From assembly GCF_004363305.1 (NCBI RefSeq), contig NZ_SNZA01000002.1, positions 310,001-374,000 on the forward strand: DNA of 64,000 bases, read 5' to 3'. Positions within the stretch are counted from its first letter, which is position 1. The number at the start of each line of letters is the position of its first letter. The stretch is from Marinomonas communis (GTDB lineage Bacteria > Pseudomonadota > Gammaproteobacteria > Pseudomonadales > Marinomonadaceae). Below are positions 45,524 through 53,993 of this stretch, piece by piece. The position numbers were made by a program, and so were the translations under genes. The notes under the pieces were generated by a model. The model saw only the letters and a list, made by a program, of their open reading frames with translations, was not told where the DNA came from and made no database searches.

Positions 45524-46186
45524 ATGCAAGATTCCATCAGTTTCTTCACAGGTTTTGGCGTCAATGATCTATGGTTCTTAGGTGAAGCGGCCTTAAAAAC
45601 CCTATGGATTTCAGTGCTTTCCATTTCCATTGGCACCTTGCTAGGTACTTTCTTTGGTTGGGTTCTGCACGAAGGTAAGCTCGCGGCAACCTTAACCATT
45701 GCGCCTGTACTAGACGTTTTTCGCTCGGTTCCACTGATTATTCAGTTAGTACTGTTCTATAACTTCGCGCCCATCATTGGCTTGAACTTTGATCCGTTTG
45801 TATCAGGCGTGGTGATCTTGACGTTCTACACCGCCGCACTGGTCGCTAACGTTGCTCGAGGTGGCATCGAGGCCGTGCCTCCTTCTATGCGCCGTGCATC
45901 TCGCTCCTTGGGCATGAGCTACTGGCAAGACCTGTTCCACGTGGTGCTTCCTATTGGTGGTCGTGCCGTATTCCCTGCATGGATTGGCGTTGTACTAGGG
46001 GTGATGAAAGACAGTGCTTTGGTATCGGTATTGGGTTATGTGGAGCTTTTAAAAGCCAGCCAAGTATTGATCACTCGTACCCAAGAACCTCTTCTTATTC
46101 TGGCAATCGCAGGGGCATTTTACTTCGCTCTGTCCTATCCGATTTCGCGTTACGCACACAAGTTTGAACAAAGGTGGTCAAAATGA
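45524..46186 (+). CDS. Polar amino acid ABC transporter permease 2
   Basis: A second 220-residue permease. The coupling loop is [21 protein letters not shown] followed by [12 protein letters not shown] (each read as separate parts). It overlaps the ATPase start by four bases (ATGA), indicating translational coupling. With the upstream permease it probably forms the heterodimeric channel. Confidence 0.92.
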   Translation: MQDSISFFTGFGVNDLWFLGEAALKTLWISVLSISIGTLLGTFFGWVLHEGKLAATLTIAPVLDVFRSVPLIIQLVLFYNFAPIIGLNFDPFVSGVVILTFYTAALVANVARGGIEAVPPSMRRASRSLGMSYWQDLFHVVLPIGGRAVFPAWIGVVLGVMKDSALVSVLGYVELLKASQVLITRTQEPLLILAIAGAFYFALSYPISRYAHKFEQRWSK

Positions 46187-46905
46187 TTCAAGTTCGCGAC
46201 CTACATAAGCACTTTGGCGATTTACACGTCCTCAAAGGCATTAATCTAGACGTTAATAAAGGTGAGGTGCTATCGGTCATCGGTTCCTCAGGTTCCGGAA
46301 AATCCACCTTGTTGTACTGCCTAAACAGCCTAGAGCAAATTCAGCAAGGCTCTGTTCATGTGGATGGTATCGACGTTCATGCCAAAAGCACGGACGTCAA
46401 TAAGCTGCGCCAAAAGCTAGGTATGGTGTTTCAACAATGGAACAGCTTTCCGCACCTAACGGTGCTAGAAAACGTGGCCTTAGCACCGCGTATTGTGAAG
46501 GGGAAATCCAAAGAAGAAGCCATCGCGATGGCAGAAAAGCAGCTTAAGCACGTGGGCTTGGGCGATAAGTTTAAACACTATCCCAACTCATTATCTGGTG
46601 GGCAACAACAGCGTCTTGCCATTGCTCGTGCATTAGCGATGGAACCAGAATACATGCTGTTTGATGAAGCGACCTCCGCTCTAGACCCTGAAAAAGTGGG
46701 GGAAGTGCTCGATACCATGCGTCTCTTAGCAGAAGAAGGAATGACCATGATTTGCGTCACCCATGAAATGGGGTTTGCCAAAGAAGTTTCCGATCGTGTG
46801 GCTTATTTTCATCACGGCATTATGGAAGAGATTGGCCCACCAGAACAAATTTTTGGAGCGCCACAATCCGAACATACCCGCAAGTTCTTAGCGAACGTGC
46901 GTTAA
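46183..46905 (+). CDS. Polar amino acid ABC transporter ATPase
   Basis: An ATPase of 240 residues, the usual length for GlnQ-type subunits. Walker [10 protein letters not shown] is at 34-42, the Q-loop is [11 protein letters not shown], the signature is [15 protein letters not shown] and the Walker B is [12 protein letters not shown]. The ATG at 46183 follows AAAGGTGG, which excludes the upstream GTG at 46174. The catabolic genes begin 70 bases later, on the same strand. Confidence 0.95.
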   Translation: MIQVRDLHKHFGDLHVLKGINLDVNKGEVLSVIGSSGSGKSTLLYCLNSLEQIQQGSVHVDGIDVHAKSTDVNKLRQKLGMVFQQWNSFPHLTVLENVALAPRIVKGKSKEEAIAMAEKQLKHVGLGDKFKHYPNSLSGGQQQRLAIARALAMEPEYMLFDEATSALDPEKVGEVLDTMRLLAEEGMTMICVTHEMGFAKEVSDRVAYFHHGIMEEIGPPEQIFGAPQSEHTRKFLANVR

Positions 46906-46975
46906 CACTTAAAACACTATATGTTGAGAGCAGGACACTGCGCTCATCGAGATATTTTTCACAAGGTAAATAATC

Positions 46976-47935
46976 ATGAACAAAGACGTATTCAACGGCG
47001 TTATGCCAGCTCTAATGACACCATGCAAAGCCGACCGTACTCCGGATTACGATGCATTGGTTAAGAAAGGCCACGAAATGATCGCAGCGGGTATGTCTGC
47101 AGTGGTCTACTGTGGCTCTATGGGTGACTGGCCATTGTTAACAGATGAAGAGCGTATGGAAGGTGTGGAGCGCCTTGTGAAAGCGGGTATCCCTGTTGTG
47201 GTGGGTACGGGCGCGATCAATACGAAGTCCGCTGTGGCGCATGCGGCGCACGCACAAAAAGTAGGGGCAGCAGGTTTGATGGTCATTCCTCGCGTGCTGT
47301 CACGCGGTACTGTGATTGAGGCTCAACGTAATCATTTCAAAGCGATCCTAGAAGCGGCTCCAGATGTACCAGCGATCATTTACAACAGCCCAGTGTACGG
47401 CTTTGCAACACGTGCAGATTTGTTCTTCAACCTGCGTTCTGAGCATCCAAACCTTATCGGTTTCAAAGAATTTGGTGGCGATGCAGACCTACGTTACGCA
47501 GCAGAAAACATTACCTCTAAAGACGATGAAGTCTTGTTGATGGTGGGTGTGGATACAGCAGTGTTCCACGGTTTCGTTAACTGTGGTGCGGTAGGTGCGA
47601 TCACGGGTATCGGTACCGCGTTACCTAAAGAAGTGTTGTTGCTTGCCAATCTTTCTCGCATGGCAGCGCAAGGCAATGCGGAAGCGCGCGTTCGTGCCAA
47701 AGAGTTGGAAGAAGCGTTCAGCGTCTTGGCAAGTTTTGACGAAGGCCCAGAATTGGTACTGTTCTTCAAATATCTGCTTGTCCTAAACGGTGAAGAAGAG
47801 TATCGCTTACACTTCAACGAAACGGATGAACTGAACGATGCTCAGCGCCATTACTGTGAACAACAGTACTCGCTGTTCAAAGCTTGGTTTGCGGACTGGT
47901 CTAAACAAGGTGGAGTGATTGCTCAATGCTTGTAG
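46976..47935 (+). CDS. DHDPS-family enzyme, probable 1-pyrroline-4-hydroxy-2-carboxylate deaminase
   Basis: An aldolase-type TIM-barrel protein of 319 residues in the dihydrodipicolinate synthase family. The Schiff-base Lys is in LIGFKEFGG (about 164), and the conserved Tyr in IIYNSPVYG (about 140); MPALMTPCKADRTPDYDAL and YCGSMGDWPLLT also match. Next to a hydroxyproline epimerase, a D-amino acid dehydrogenase and a ketoglutarate semialdehyde dehydrogenase, it fits the hydroxypyrroline carboxylate deaminase of the trans-4-hydroxyproline route (as LhpC in Pseudomonas). It overlaps the epimerase by ten bases. Confidence 0.85.
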   Translation: MNKDVFNGVMPALMTPCKADRTPDYDALVKKGHEMIAAGMSAVVYCGSMGDWPLLTDEERMEGVERLVKAGIPVVVGTGAINTKSAVAHAAHAQKVGAAGLMVIPRVLSRGTVIEAQRNHFKAILEAAPDVPAIIYNSPVYGFATRADLFFNLRSEHPNLIGFKEFGGDADLRYAAENITSKDDEVLLMVGVDTAVFHGFVNCGAVGAITGIGTALPKEVLLLANLSRMAAQGNAEARVRAKELEEAFSVLASFDEGPELVLFFKYLLVLNGEEEYRLHFNETDELNDAQRHYCEQQYSLFKAWFADWSKQGGVIAQCL

Positions 47936-48870
47936 TTGTCGATAGCCATACTGAAGGCGAACCGACCCGAGTGATTTTAGAAGGAGGCCCTGATCTTGGA
48001 TCAGGGCCTTTGTCTGATCGGGCGAAACGTCTTGCAACAGAACATAAGGATTTTTACCGCTCCTTAGTAGTAGAACCTTACGGACAAGAAGCCATGGTCG
48101 GCGCGCTATTGGTAGAGCCTACCGATCCGAGCTGTGTCACCGGCGTGATTTACTTTGATGCCGCGGCCGTTATTGGTATGTGTGGTCACGGCACCATTGG
48201 CCTAGCCGCCACGCTGGCTCATATTGGCAAGATCGGTGTCGGCACCCACAAGATCGAGACACCAGTGGGCATTGTCGAAGTCACGTTAAGCGACAAAAAC
48301 ACCGTTACCGTGCAAAACATCGAAAGTTACCGCTTTAAGAAAGGCGTCGAGCTGGATGTAGAAGGCGTGGGTAAAGTGGTAGGGGACATTGCCTACGGCG
48401 GTAACTGGTTCTTTATTGTGGATGACAGCCCAACCCCAGTTCTACCAAACAATATTCGCACTCTCACCGAGGTGGGTATTAAGGTTCGTGAAACCATCTA
48501 TGCCAACGGCATCGAAGGAGAACATGGCGGCATCATTGACCATATTGTGTTCTATGGACCGGCGTTAACCGATAAGGGTCACACCCGTAACTTCGTATTG
48601 TGTCCAGATGATGCCTACGACCGCTCCCCTTGTGGTACGGGTAGTTCAGCGCGCTTGTCCTGTTTGGCGGCCGATAACCGTTTAGCGCCAGGCGAGGAAA
48701 TTTACCAAGAAAGCACCATTGGTAGCGGCTACACCTTAAGTTACCAAACAGGTAGCCAAGCAGGCGGTATTATCCCTTCTATTACTGGGCAAGCATTTAT
48801 TACTCGTGAAGCAAAAATGGTCGTGAATCCCACAGACCCTCTGCGCCATGGAGTGACATTAACCGTGTGA
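47926..48870 (+). CDS. 4-hydroxyproline 2-epimerase, proline racemase family
   Basis: A PLP-independent two-cysteine epimerase of 314 residues. Both catalytic cysteines are present: Cys86 in GMCGHGTIG and Cys236 in SPCGTGSSA, which rules out the dehydratase subgroup that has Thr in place of one of these. DSHTEGEPTRV and NFVLCPDDAYDRSPCGTG match the hydroxyproline epimerase subgroup. It would convert trans-4-hydroxy-L-proline to the D-cis isomer. It overlaps the upstream deaminase gene by ten bases, so the two are coupled. Confidence 0.92.
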   Translation: MLVVVDSHTEGEPTRVILEGGPDLGSGPLSDRAKRLATEHKDFYRSLVVEPYGQEAMVGALLVEPTDPSCVTGVIYFDAAAVIGMCGHGTIGLAATLAHIGKIGVGTHKIETPVGIVEVTLSDKNTVTVQNIESYRFKKGVELDVEGVGKVVGDIAYGGNWFFIVDDSPTPVLPNNIRTLTEVGIKVRETIYANGIEGEHGGIIDHIVFYGPALTDKGHTRNFVLCPDDAYDRSPCGTGSSARLSCLAADNRLAPGEEIYQESTIGSGYTLSYQTGSQAGGIIPSITGQAFITREAKMVVNPTDPLRHGVTLTV

Positions 48871-48921
48871 TGGCACGCGGTTAATCGTTTTTATATCGGA
48901 TTTTTCTCGTTGAGGTGGGCT

Positions 48922-50175
48922 GTGAGTGATTCTCCTATGTATGACGTGATCGTCATTGGTGCCGGCATTATCGGCATTAGTAGTGCGTTAAAGTTACAAC
49001 AAGAAGGCAAGCGGGTTCTGGTGTTAGACAGCAAAGGCGTCGCCGCTGAAACCTCCGCAGGCAATGCGGGTGCATTTGCCTTTGCCGATGTCATTCCGTT
49101 GGCAACGCCTGGAATTATGCGCAAAGCCCCCAAATGGTTGCTCGATCCACTGGGCCCTTTGTCGATTCGCCCAGCCTATGCTTTTAAAATCTTACCTTGG
49201 ATGCTGCACTTTTGGCGTGCTAGCTGGAAGGACCGTTATGCGGCGGCGCTCAAAGCCCAAGCCGACTTGATGGAACTGTCAAAAGCCGCCTTAGAACGTC
49301 AAATTAAAGCAGTTGATGGGGAACACCTCATTCGCAGAGAAGGCCAGCTACAGCTATATGAAGGCGCAGCCGAATTTCAAGCCGCTTGGCCAAGCTGGCA
49401 AACGCGTAAAGCTCATGGTGTCAAATTTGAGCTACTCGAGAGCACTGAAGCCATCGCCAAGATTCAACCCGGTATTGATCCGCGCTTTACTCATGCGGGT
49501 TTTACCCCAGAGTGGAAAAACGTTGTCCATCCAAAAACTTGGACCGAGCATCTTGCTAACGTTTTCACAGAAATGGGAGGTGAAATTGAGTGCCATCAGG
49601 TTGACTCCATCGCTCCTCAAACGGATCACGTAGTGGTATTTACCGAAGGCCACTGCTTCCAAGGGCGCCAACTGGTGGTCGCTGCGGGCGCTTGGTCTAA
49701 GCAACTCGCTTCGCAATTAGGTGACAATGTACCTCTTGATACAGAAAGAGGGTACAACACGACCCTGCCTGCCGGTGCTTTTGAGCTGAAGACCCACATT
49801 ACCTTTAGTAATCATGGCTTTGTGGTGACCAAAGCGGGAGACGGTGTCCGTATTGGCGGGGCAGTGGAGTTAGGCGGACTGTCCCTTGCGCCCAATTACC
49901 AGCGCTCTAAGATCCTGTTAGATAAAGCAGCGAAATTTTTGCCAGGGCTCAAAACAGAGCATGGTGAGCAATGGATGGGGTTTCGCCCTTCTATGCCAGA
50001 CAGCTTGCCAGTTATCGGCTTCGCCAAAGACTGTTCGAGAGTTATTTATGCCTTTGGCCATGGGCATTTGGGACTTACCCAAGCAGCCGGTACCGCAGAG
50101 TTGGTGCATGACTTAGTTATGGGGCAAAACCCGAGTATTTCGATGTCTGCGTACTCTGCACAACGCTTTTCTTAA
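48922..50175 (+). CDS. FAD-dependent D-amino acid (probable D-hydroxyproline) dehydrogenase
   Basis: A DAO-family flavoenzyme of 417 residues, DadA-like. The dinucleotide motif is VIGAGIIGIS near the N-terminus, with a flavin segment ETSAGNAGAFAFAD and the C-terminal GHGHLGLTQAAGTAELV. Context makes cis-4-hydroxy-D-proline the likely substrate, giving the pyrroline carboxylate used by the upstream deaminase gene. The start is uncertain: GTG at 48922 has GAGGTGG upstream, while ATG at 48937 begins just before the first strand; a TTG at 48910 is less likely. It is 51 bases after the epimerase. Confidence 0.85.
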   Translation: MSDSPMYDVIVIGAGIIGISSALKLQQEGKRVLVLDSKGVAAETSAGNAGAFAFADVIPLATPGIMRKAPKWLLDPLGPLSIRPAYAFKILPWMLHFWRASWKDRYAAALKAQADLMELSKAALERQIKAVDGEHLIRREGQLQLYEGAAEFQAAWPSWQTRKAHGVKFELLESTEAIAKIQPGIDPRFTHAGFTPEWKNVVHPKTWTEHLANVFTEMGGEIECHQVDSIAPQTDHVVVFTEGHCFQGRQLVVAAGAWSKQLASQLGDNVPLDTERGYNTTLPAGAFELKTHITFSNHGFVVTKAGDGVRIGGAVELGGLSLAPNYQRSKILLDKAAKFLPGLKTEHGEQWMGFRPSMPDSLPVIGFAKDCSRVIYAFGHGHLGLTQAAGTAELVHDLVMGQNPSISMSAYSAQRFS

Positions 50176-50176
50176 A

Positions 50177-50193
50177 TTTTGTATCCAGTATAC
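50177..50193. promoter_or_regulatory. GntR-type operator upstream of the Ldh-type reductase
   Basis: TTTTGTATCCAGTATAC (50177-50193) carries the shared TTTTGTATCCA sequence, followed by a GTATAC core. It lies 49 bases before the start at 50243. Confidence 0.6.
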
Positions 50194-50242
50194 GTAGTAT
50201 GCTTTAATCCTATAACAACATCCTGTGACGGACGGAGATTCC

Positions 50243-51259
50243 ATGAGCGAGAACATTACCCTTAGCTTGGCGGAAGTACGCGAGCTAAGTGAGTCTGTAC
50301 TAACCAGTAATGGCTTCAATGAAGCTCATGCTCAAGCCATTACCGATATCATCTACACGAACCAACTTGGCGATTGTCAGTCGCACGGTTTATACCGCCT
50401 ATTTATGTGTACCGAGAGCATTCGTTCTGGACGCGTCAGCGGTACGGCTGAACCCACCATTACCGATGCAGGCCCAGCGGTGGTTCGAGCCGACGCCAAT
50501 GACGGCATTTCATTACTCGCAATGAAAGCCGCGATGCCTATGTTAATTGAAAAAGCGAAGAAGAATGGCGTCGCAGCTCTGGCCATCAACCGCTGCTTTC
50601 ACTTTTCTGCGCTTTGGCCTGAAGTGGAAATGCTCTCCGAAGCAGGCTTAGCCGGCATGGCCATGCTGCCAAGTCACGCTTGGGTGGCTCCAGCTGGCGG
50701 CACACGAGGCTTATTGGGTACAAATCCATTTGCGTTCAGTTGGCCACGTCAGGGTAAAGCACCCTTTACGTTCGACTTTGCCACCAGTCAGTTCGCACGA
50801 GGTGAGATTGAGTTATACCGCCGCGCCGGCAAGCCATTACCAGAAGGTGTCGCAATAGATAAAGACGGTCAACCAACCACCGACGCTGAGGCTGCAATGG
50901 ACGGTGCTATGTTGACCTTTGGTGGCCATAAAGGCTCTGCACTTTCACTGATGATTGAGCTGATGGCAGGCCCATTAATCGACGACCTAACCAGTAAAGA
51001 AAGTATGGAAGCCGCTGGCGACAAACCAGAAGCACCTTATCATGGTGAAATCATCCTTGCCTTCGATCCATATTTATTGAGTGGCGGTCGAGTGGCCGAA
51101 AACAATGACCGAGCGGAACGCTTATTTGCGGACGTCATCGACCAAGGTGCGCGCTTGCCATCCCAGCGTCGCCAAGCCGCACAGGCGTTTAACTCGGAGC
51201 GTGACGCAGTGGAAATACCCAAAGCGCTTTACGATGAATTAGTCGCACTCAAGGCTTAA
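50243..51259 (+). CDS. Ldh/MDH-family oxidoreductase, probable 1-pyrroline-2-carboxylate reductase
   Basis: An NAD(P)H-dependent enzyme of 338 residues of the malate/L-lactate dehydrogenase type 2 family (pfam02615). Conserved parts are QLGDCQSHGLYRL, NRCFHFSALWPEVE, and FGGHKGSALSLMIELM. Pseudomonas relatives (DpkA, LhpD) reduce 1-piperideine- or 1-pyrroline-2-carboxylate, and this position beside hydroxyproline genes supports such a role, for example in 3-hydroxyproline use. The ATG at 50243 has ACGGAG upstream; an in-frame GTG at 50225 is less likely. A shared operator suggests common control. Confidence 0.85.
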   Translation: MSENITLSLAEVRELSESVLTSNGFNEAHAQAITDIIYTNQLGDCQSHGLYRLFMCTESIRSGRVSGTAEPTITDAGPAVVRADANDGISLLAMKAAMPMLIEKAKKNGVAALAINRCFHFSALWPEVEMLSEAGLAGMAMLPSHAWVAPAGGTRGLLGTNPFAFSWPRQGKAPFTFDFATSQFARGEIELYRRAGKPLPEGVAIDKDGQPTTDAEAAMDGAMLTFGGHKGSALSLMIELMAGPLIDDLTSKESMEAAGDKPEAPYHGEIILAFDPYLLSGGRVAENNDRAERLFADVIDQGARLPSQRRQAAQAFNSERDAVEIPKALYDELVALKA

Positions 51260-51324
51260 ATCCATCGACTTAAGCTGGATAACAGGTTCGTTGCTCCGAC
51301 AGGTAGGAATGGAAGGGGCAACCA

Positions 51325-51360
51325 AAAAGCGGTGTAGGACATCCCACACCGCTTTTCTTT
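51325..51360. terminator. Two-way terminator between the reductase and dehydrogenase genes
   Basis: AAAAGCGGTGT (51325-51335) pairs with ACACCGCTTTT (51346-51356), with A-rich and T-rich flanks so it can work on both strands. It separates convergent genes. Confidence 0.9.
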
Positions 51361-51366
51361 TATACG

Positions 51367-52881
51367 CTAAACCAAGTCTTGCGGTAACAGTGCCGCGGGA
51401 ATGTCTTGGAAACATACGGGACGAAGGAAGCGGCGAATCGCCATGGTGCCAACGGAGGTCGCTCCAAAGTTTGTGGAAGCAGGATATGGGCCACCGTGAA
51501 CCATGCTGTCACAGACTTCTACGCCGGTAGGGAACGCATTCGCTAGGACACGGCCAGCCTTACGCTCTAGGATTGGCATAAAGCGTTTTGCGCTATCGAT
51601 GTCGGCATCATCTAAGTGCAACGTACAAGTTAGCTGTCCTTCTAAGCTTGACGCGATGGCCAGCATTTCTGCTTGGTCTTCGGCGATGACGATCACTCCC
51701 AATGGGCCAAACACTTCTTCCGCTAAGGCTTCATTTGCGAGCCATTCTTTGGCAGTGGTTTGATACAAGTAGGGCGTTGCATCACGCAAATCACAGCTGG
51801 TAGCCAGTACTTCACGCACACCAGCGCTTTCGGCAATGCGCTTTTGGCCAGAGCGGTAAGCGTCGGCGATACCATCTGTTAGCATGGTTTGAGCAGGTAC
51901 AGATGCTAGTGCCTCTTTTGCAGTGGTCACAAACTTTTCTGCGGCTTCGCCTTTAACCAGCACTGCAATACCTGGATTGGTACAGAACTGACCTGCGCCC
52001 ATGGTTAATGAACCTGCCCAGCCTTTGGCCAGAGCTTCACCTCGATTTGAGATGGCATTTTCGAACAAAAACATAGGGTTAACGGAGCCCAGCTCACCAA
52101 AGAATGGAATCGGTTCAGGTCGTGCAGCACACAAGTCAAACAATGCTCGGCCACCTGCTAGAGAGCCAGTGAACCCTACAGCTTTAATAAGCGGGTGCTG
52201 CACCAGAGCTGAACCTACCTCACGATTACCACCTTGGATCAAGCTGAACACACCAGCTGGCATGTCACATTTCTGAATGGCGGCATGAATCGCTTCGGCG
52301 ATGATTTCTCCCGTACCAGGGTGGGCACTGTGACCTTTCACCACAACGGGACAGCCTGCAGCCAAAGCAGAAGCGGTATCCCCACCTGCTGTAGAGAAAG
52401 CCAACGGGAAGTTAGAAGCACCGAACACCGCCACCGGGCCGATCGGGCGTTGCATTAGACGAAGGTCCGCTCGCGGTAAAGGTTGACGCTCAGGTAAGGC
52501 TTGATCATGACGACGGTCCAAGTACTCACCATCAAGAATATGCTGAGCAAACAATCGCAGCTGGCCACAGGTACGACCACGCTCGCCTTCTAGACGTGCC
52601 GCAGGTAAACCGGTTTCCGATGTGCCGATTTCAGTCACGGCTTCCGCACGGGCTTCGATTTCCTCTGCAATGGTATTTAAGAACGCGGCACGCTCTGCTC
52701 TAGAGGTGGCACTGAACTTATAAAAAGCGCTCTCTGCTGCTTGCACCGCCTGATCAACGAGGTCAACCGACCCTACGGAGAATGAGAAGTCATCTCCATG
52801 AGCAGGACTTGAACTAAATTGTTGTGCTGAGCTGACCCATTGGCCGGCAATCAAATGTTTTCCGTGGGGCGTGAACGTCAT
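51367..52881 (-). CDS. Alpha-ketoglutarate semialdehyde dehydrogenase
   Basis: An NAD(P)-dependent aldehyde dehydrogenase of 504 residues, close to the ketoglutarate semialdehyde dehydrogenase III type of hydroxyproline clusters. The general base Glu is in FFGELGSVNP, the catalytic Cys in GAGQFCTNPG, and VAVFGASNFPLAF is the cofactor segment. GELGSVNPMF and GQFCTNPGI are diagnostic. It would convert the semialdehyde from the deaminase to alpha-ketoglutarate for the citric acid cycle. The gene has the TTTTGTATCCA operator just upstream and converges with the reductase gene. Confidence 0.92.
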   Translation of the reverse strand: MTFTPHGKHLIAGQWVSSAQQFSSSPAHGDDFSFSVGSVDLVDQAVQAAESAFYKFSATSRAERAAFLNTIAEEIEARAEAVTEIGTSETGLPAARLEGERGRTCGQLRLFAQHILDGEYLDRRHDQALPERQPLPRADLRLMQRPIGPVAVFGASNFPLAFSTAGGDTASALAAGCPVVVKGHSAHPGTGEIIAEAIHAAIQKCDMPAGVFSLIQGGNREVGSALVQHPLIKAVGFTGSLAGGRALFDLCAARPEPIPFFGELGSVNPMFLFENAISNRGEALAKGWAGSLTMGAGQFCTNPGIAVLVKGEAAEKFVTTAKEALASVPAQTMLTDGIADAYRSGQKRIAESAGVREVLATSCDLRDATPYLYQTTAKEWLANEALAEEVFGPLGVIVIAEDQAEMLAIASSLEGQLTCTLHLDDADIDSAKRFMPILERKAGRVLANAFPTGVEVCDSMVHGGPYPASTNFGATSVGTMAIRRFLRPVCFQDIPAALLPQDLV

Positions 52882-52908
52882 GGGGTTTCACTCCAATTAG
52901 ATTAAAAT

Positions 52909-52928
52909 GTATTTTGTATCCAATTTAA
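52909..52928. promoter_or_regulatory. GntR-type operator upstream of the semialdehyde dehydrogenase
   Basis: GTATTTTG-TATC-CAATTTAA (52909-52928) has the same arms start as the site at 43937 and the shared TTTTGTATCCA. It is 28 bases before the start at 52881. Confidence 0.7.
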
Positions 52929-53047
52929 TTGTTCACTATTTTTACTAGGCTGGCAAGGGGGCAAGACAGATTGCTAAGAGCTATAAAGAAAAAGACCCAC
53001 GGATGAAATCATCGGTGGGTCTTTTAAGAAATAGAACAGTGCTAAAG

Positions 53048-53722
53048 TCAGTCGTTTAAGCGATTCTGCTTCACCAGTTCAATAACTTGGTTTTTAGTAT
53101 TCACCAAGTGCGTTCGCAGCAGCGCCGTTGCTCCTAAAATATCTCGCTCGCGCGCCAATTTAAGTAAATCGTGGTGATCGTGGCTAGCGTTATCGCGTTT
53201 ATCGAGCTTGCCGATGTGCATGCTGACATAACGGTTTGCTTGTAATGTCACGCGTTCTAGTAATTGCTCGGTTAAATGGCGTCCCGCAGCTTCATAAAGT
53301 TTACCGTGGTACTCCGCATTCAACGGCCCCCAGTCTGCGACATTGCCCGTTTGATAGGAGTCATCCATTTCTTTTAGGATGGCTTCACAAGCTTCAAAGT
53401 GGGTGTCGGTCATATTGGGGATGGAGCGAGCAAACAGATCCACTTCGAGCAGTGTTCGAACATCAAAGATTTCCGCAATTTCTTCAATCGTATGCTTCGT
53501 TACCGTTGCGCCGCGGTTGTTTTTAAAGACCAGCAAGCCTTCCGCATCGAGGCGTTTCAATGCTTCATGCACAGGCATACGCGAGACATCGTACTCTTCA
53601 GCAAGTAACTCCTGTCGAATCAAAGCGCCTTCTTCCAACTCGCCAGAGAGAATACGTTTGCGTAAATCCGCAACGATCACATCAGGTAAACTTTGACGAA
53701 CTACAGCTCTCTTTTGGGCCAA
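53048..53722 (-). CDS. GntR/FCD-family regulator of the hydroxyproline cluster
   Basis: The protein has 224 residues. The winged helix-turn-helix (about 10-75) includes SGELEEGALIRQELLAEEYD and RMPVHEALKRLDAEGLL; the FCD ligand domain (about 85-215) includes the metal-binding pattern Asp...His...His, with TRHLTEQLLER-like helices and LNAEYHGKLYEAAGRH. It lies beside the semialdehyde dehydrogenase on the same strand. Three related operators lie before the transporter, the reductase and the dehydrogenase, so it is the probable common repressor. The ligand is likely a pathway intermediate (inferred). Confidence 0.9.
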   Translation of the reverse strand: MAQKRAVVRQSLPDVIVADLRKRILSGELEEGALIRQELLAEEYDVSRMPVHEALKRLDAEGLLVFKNNRGATVTKHTIEEIAEIFDVRTLLEVDLFARSIPNMTDTHFEACEAILKEMDDSYQTGNVADWGPLNAEYHGKLYEAAGRHLTEQLLERVTLQANRYVSMHIGKLDKRDNASHDHHDLLKLARERDILGATALLRTHLVNTKNQVIELVKQNRLND

Positions 53723-53993
53723 CTTAACTCACCTCTTTGCTTGAACTCAGTACGATATCGCTTTCCGGCTTCCACTCCTTCACAGCCCATCGCACAGCAT
53801 TATTAGTGGGGCAGTATACCAAAATCCATGCCAGATAACTCCAACCTTGAAAAATCTGTGCAAAAGTTTGAGCCACACCAAACAAAGCATTGATAGCTTC
53901 ACATTTTCCAACCAAGGTGGATCTCCTACTATCAATCTATTGCGGACTGTAAAGGTTCGAACACTGACATCTCATTATGAGTCTGGAGTTATT

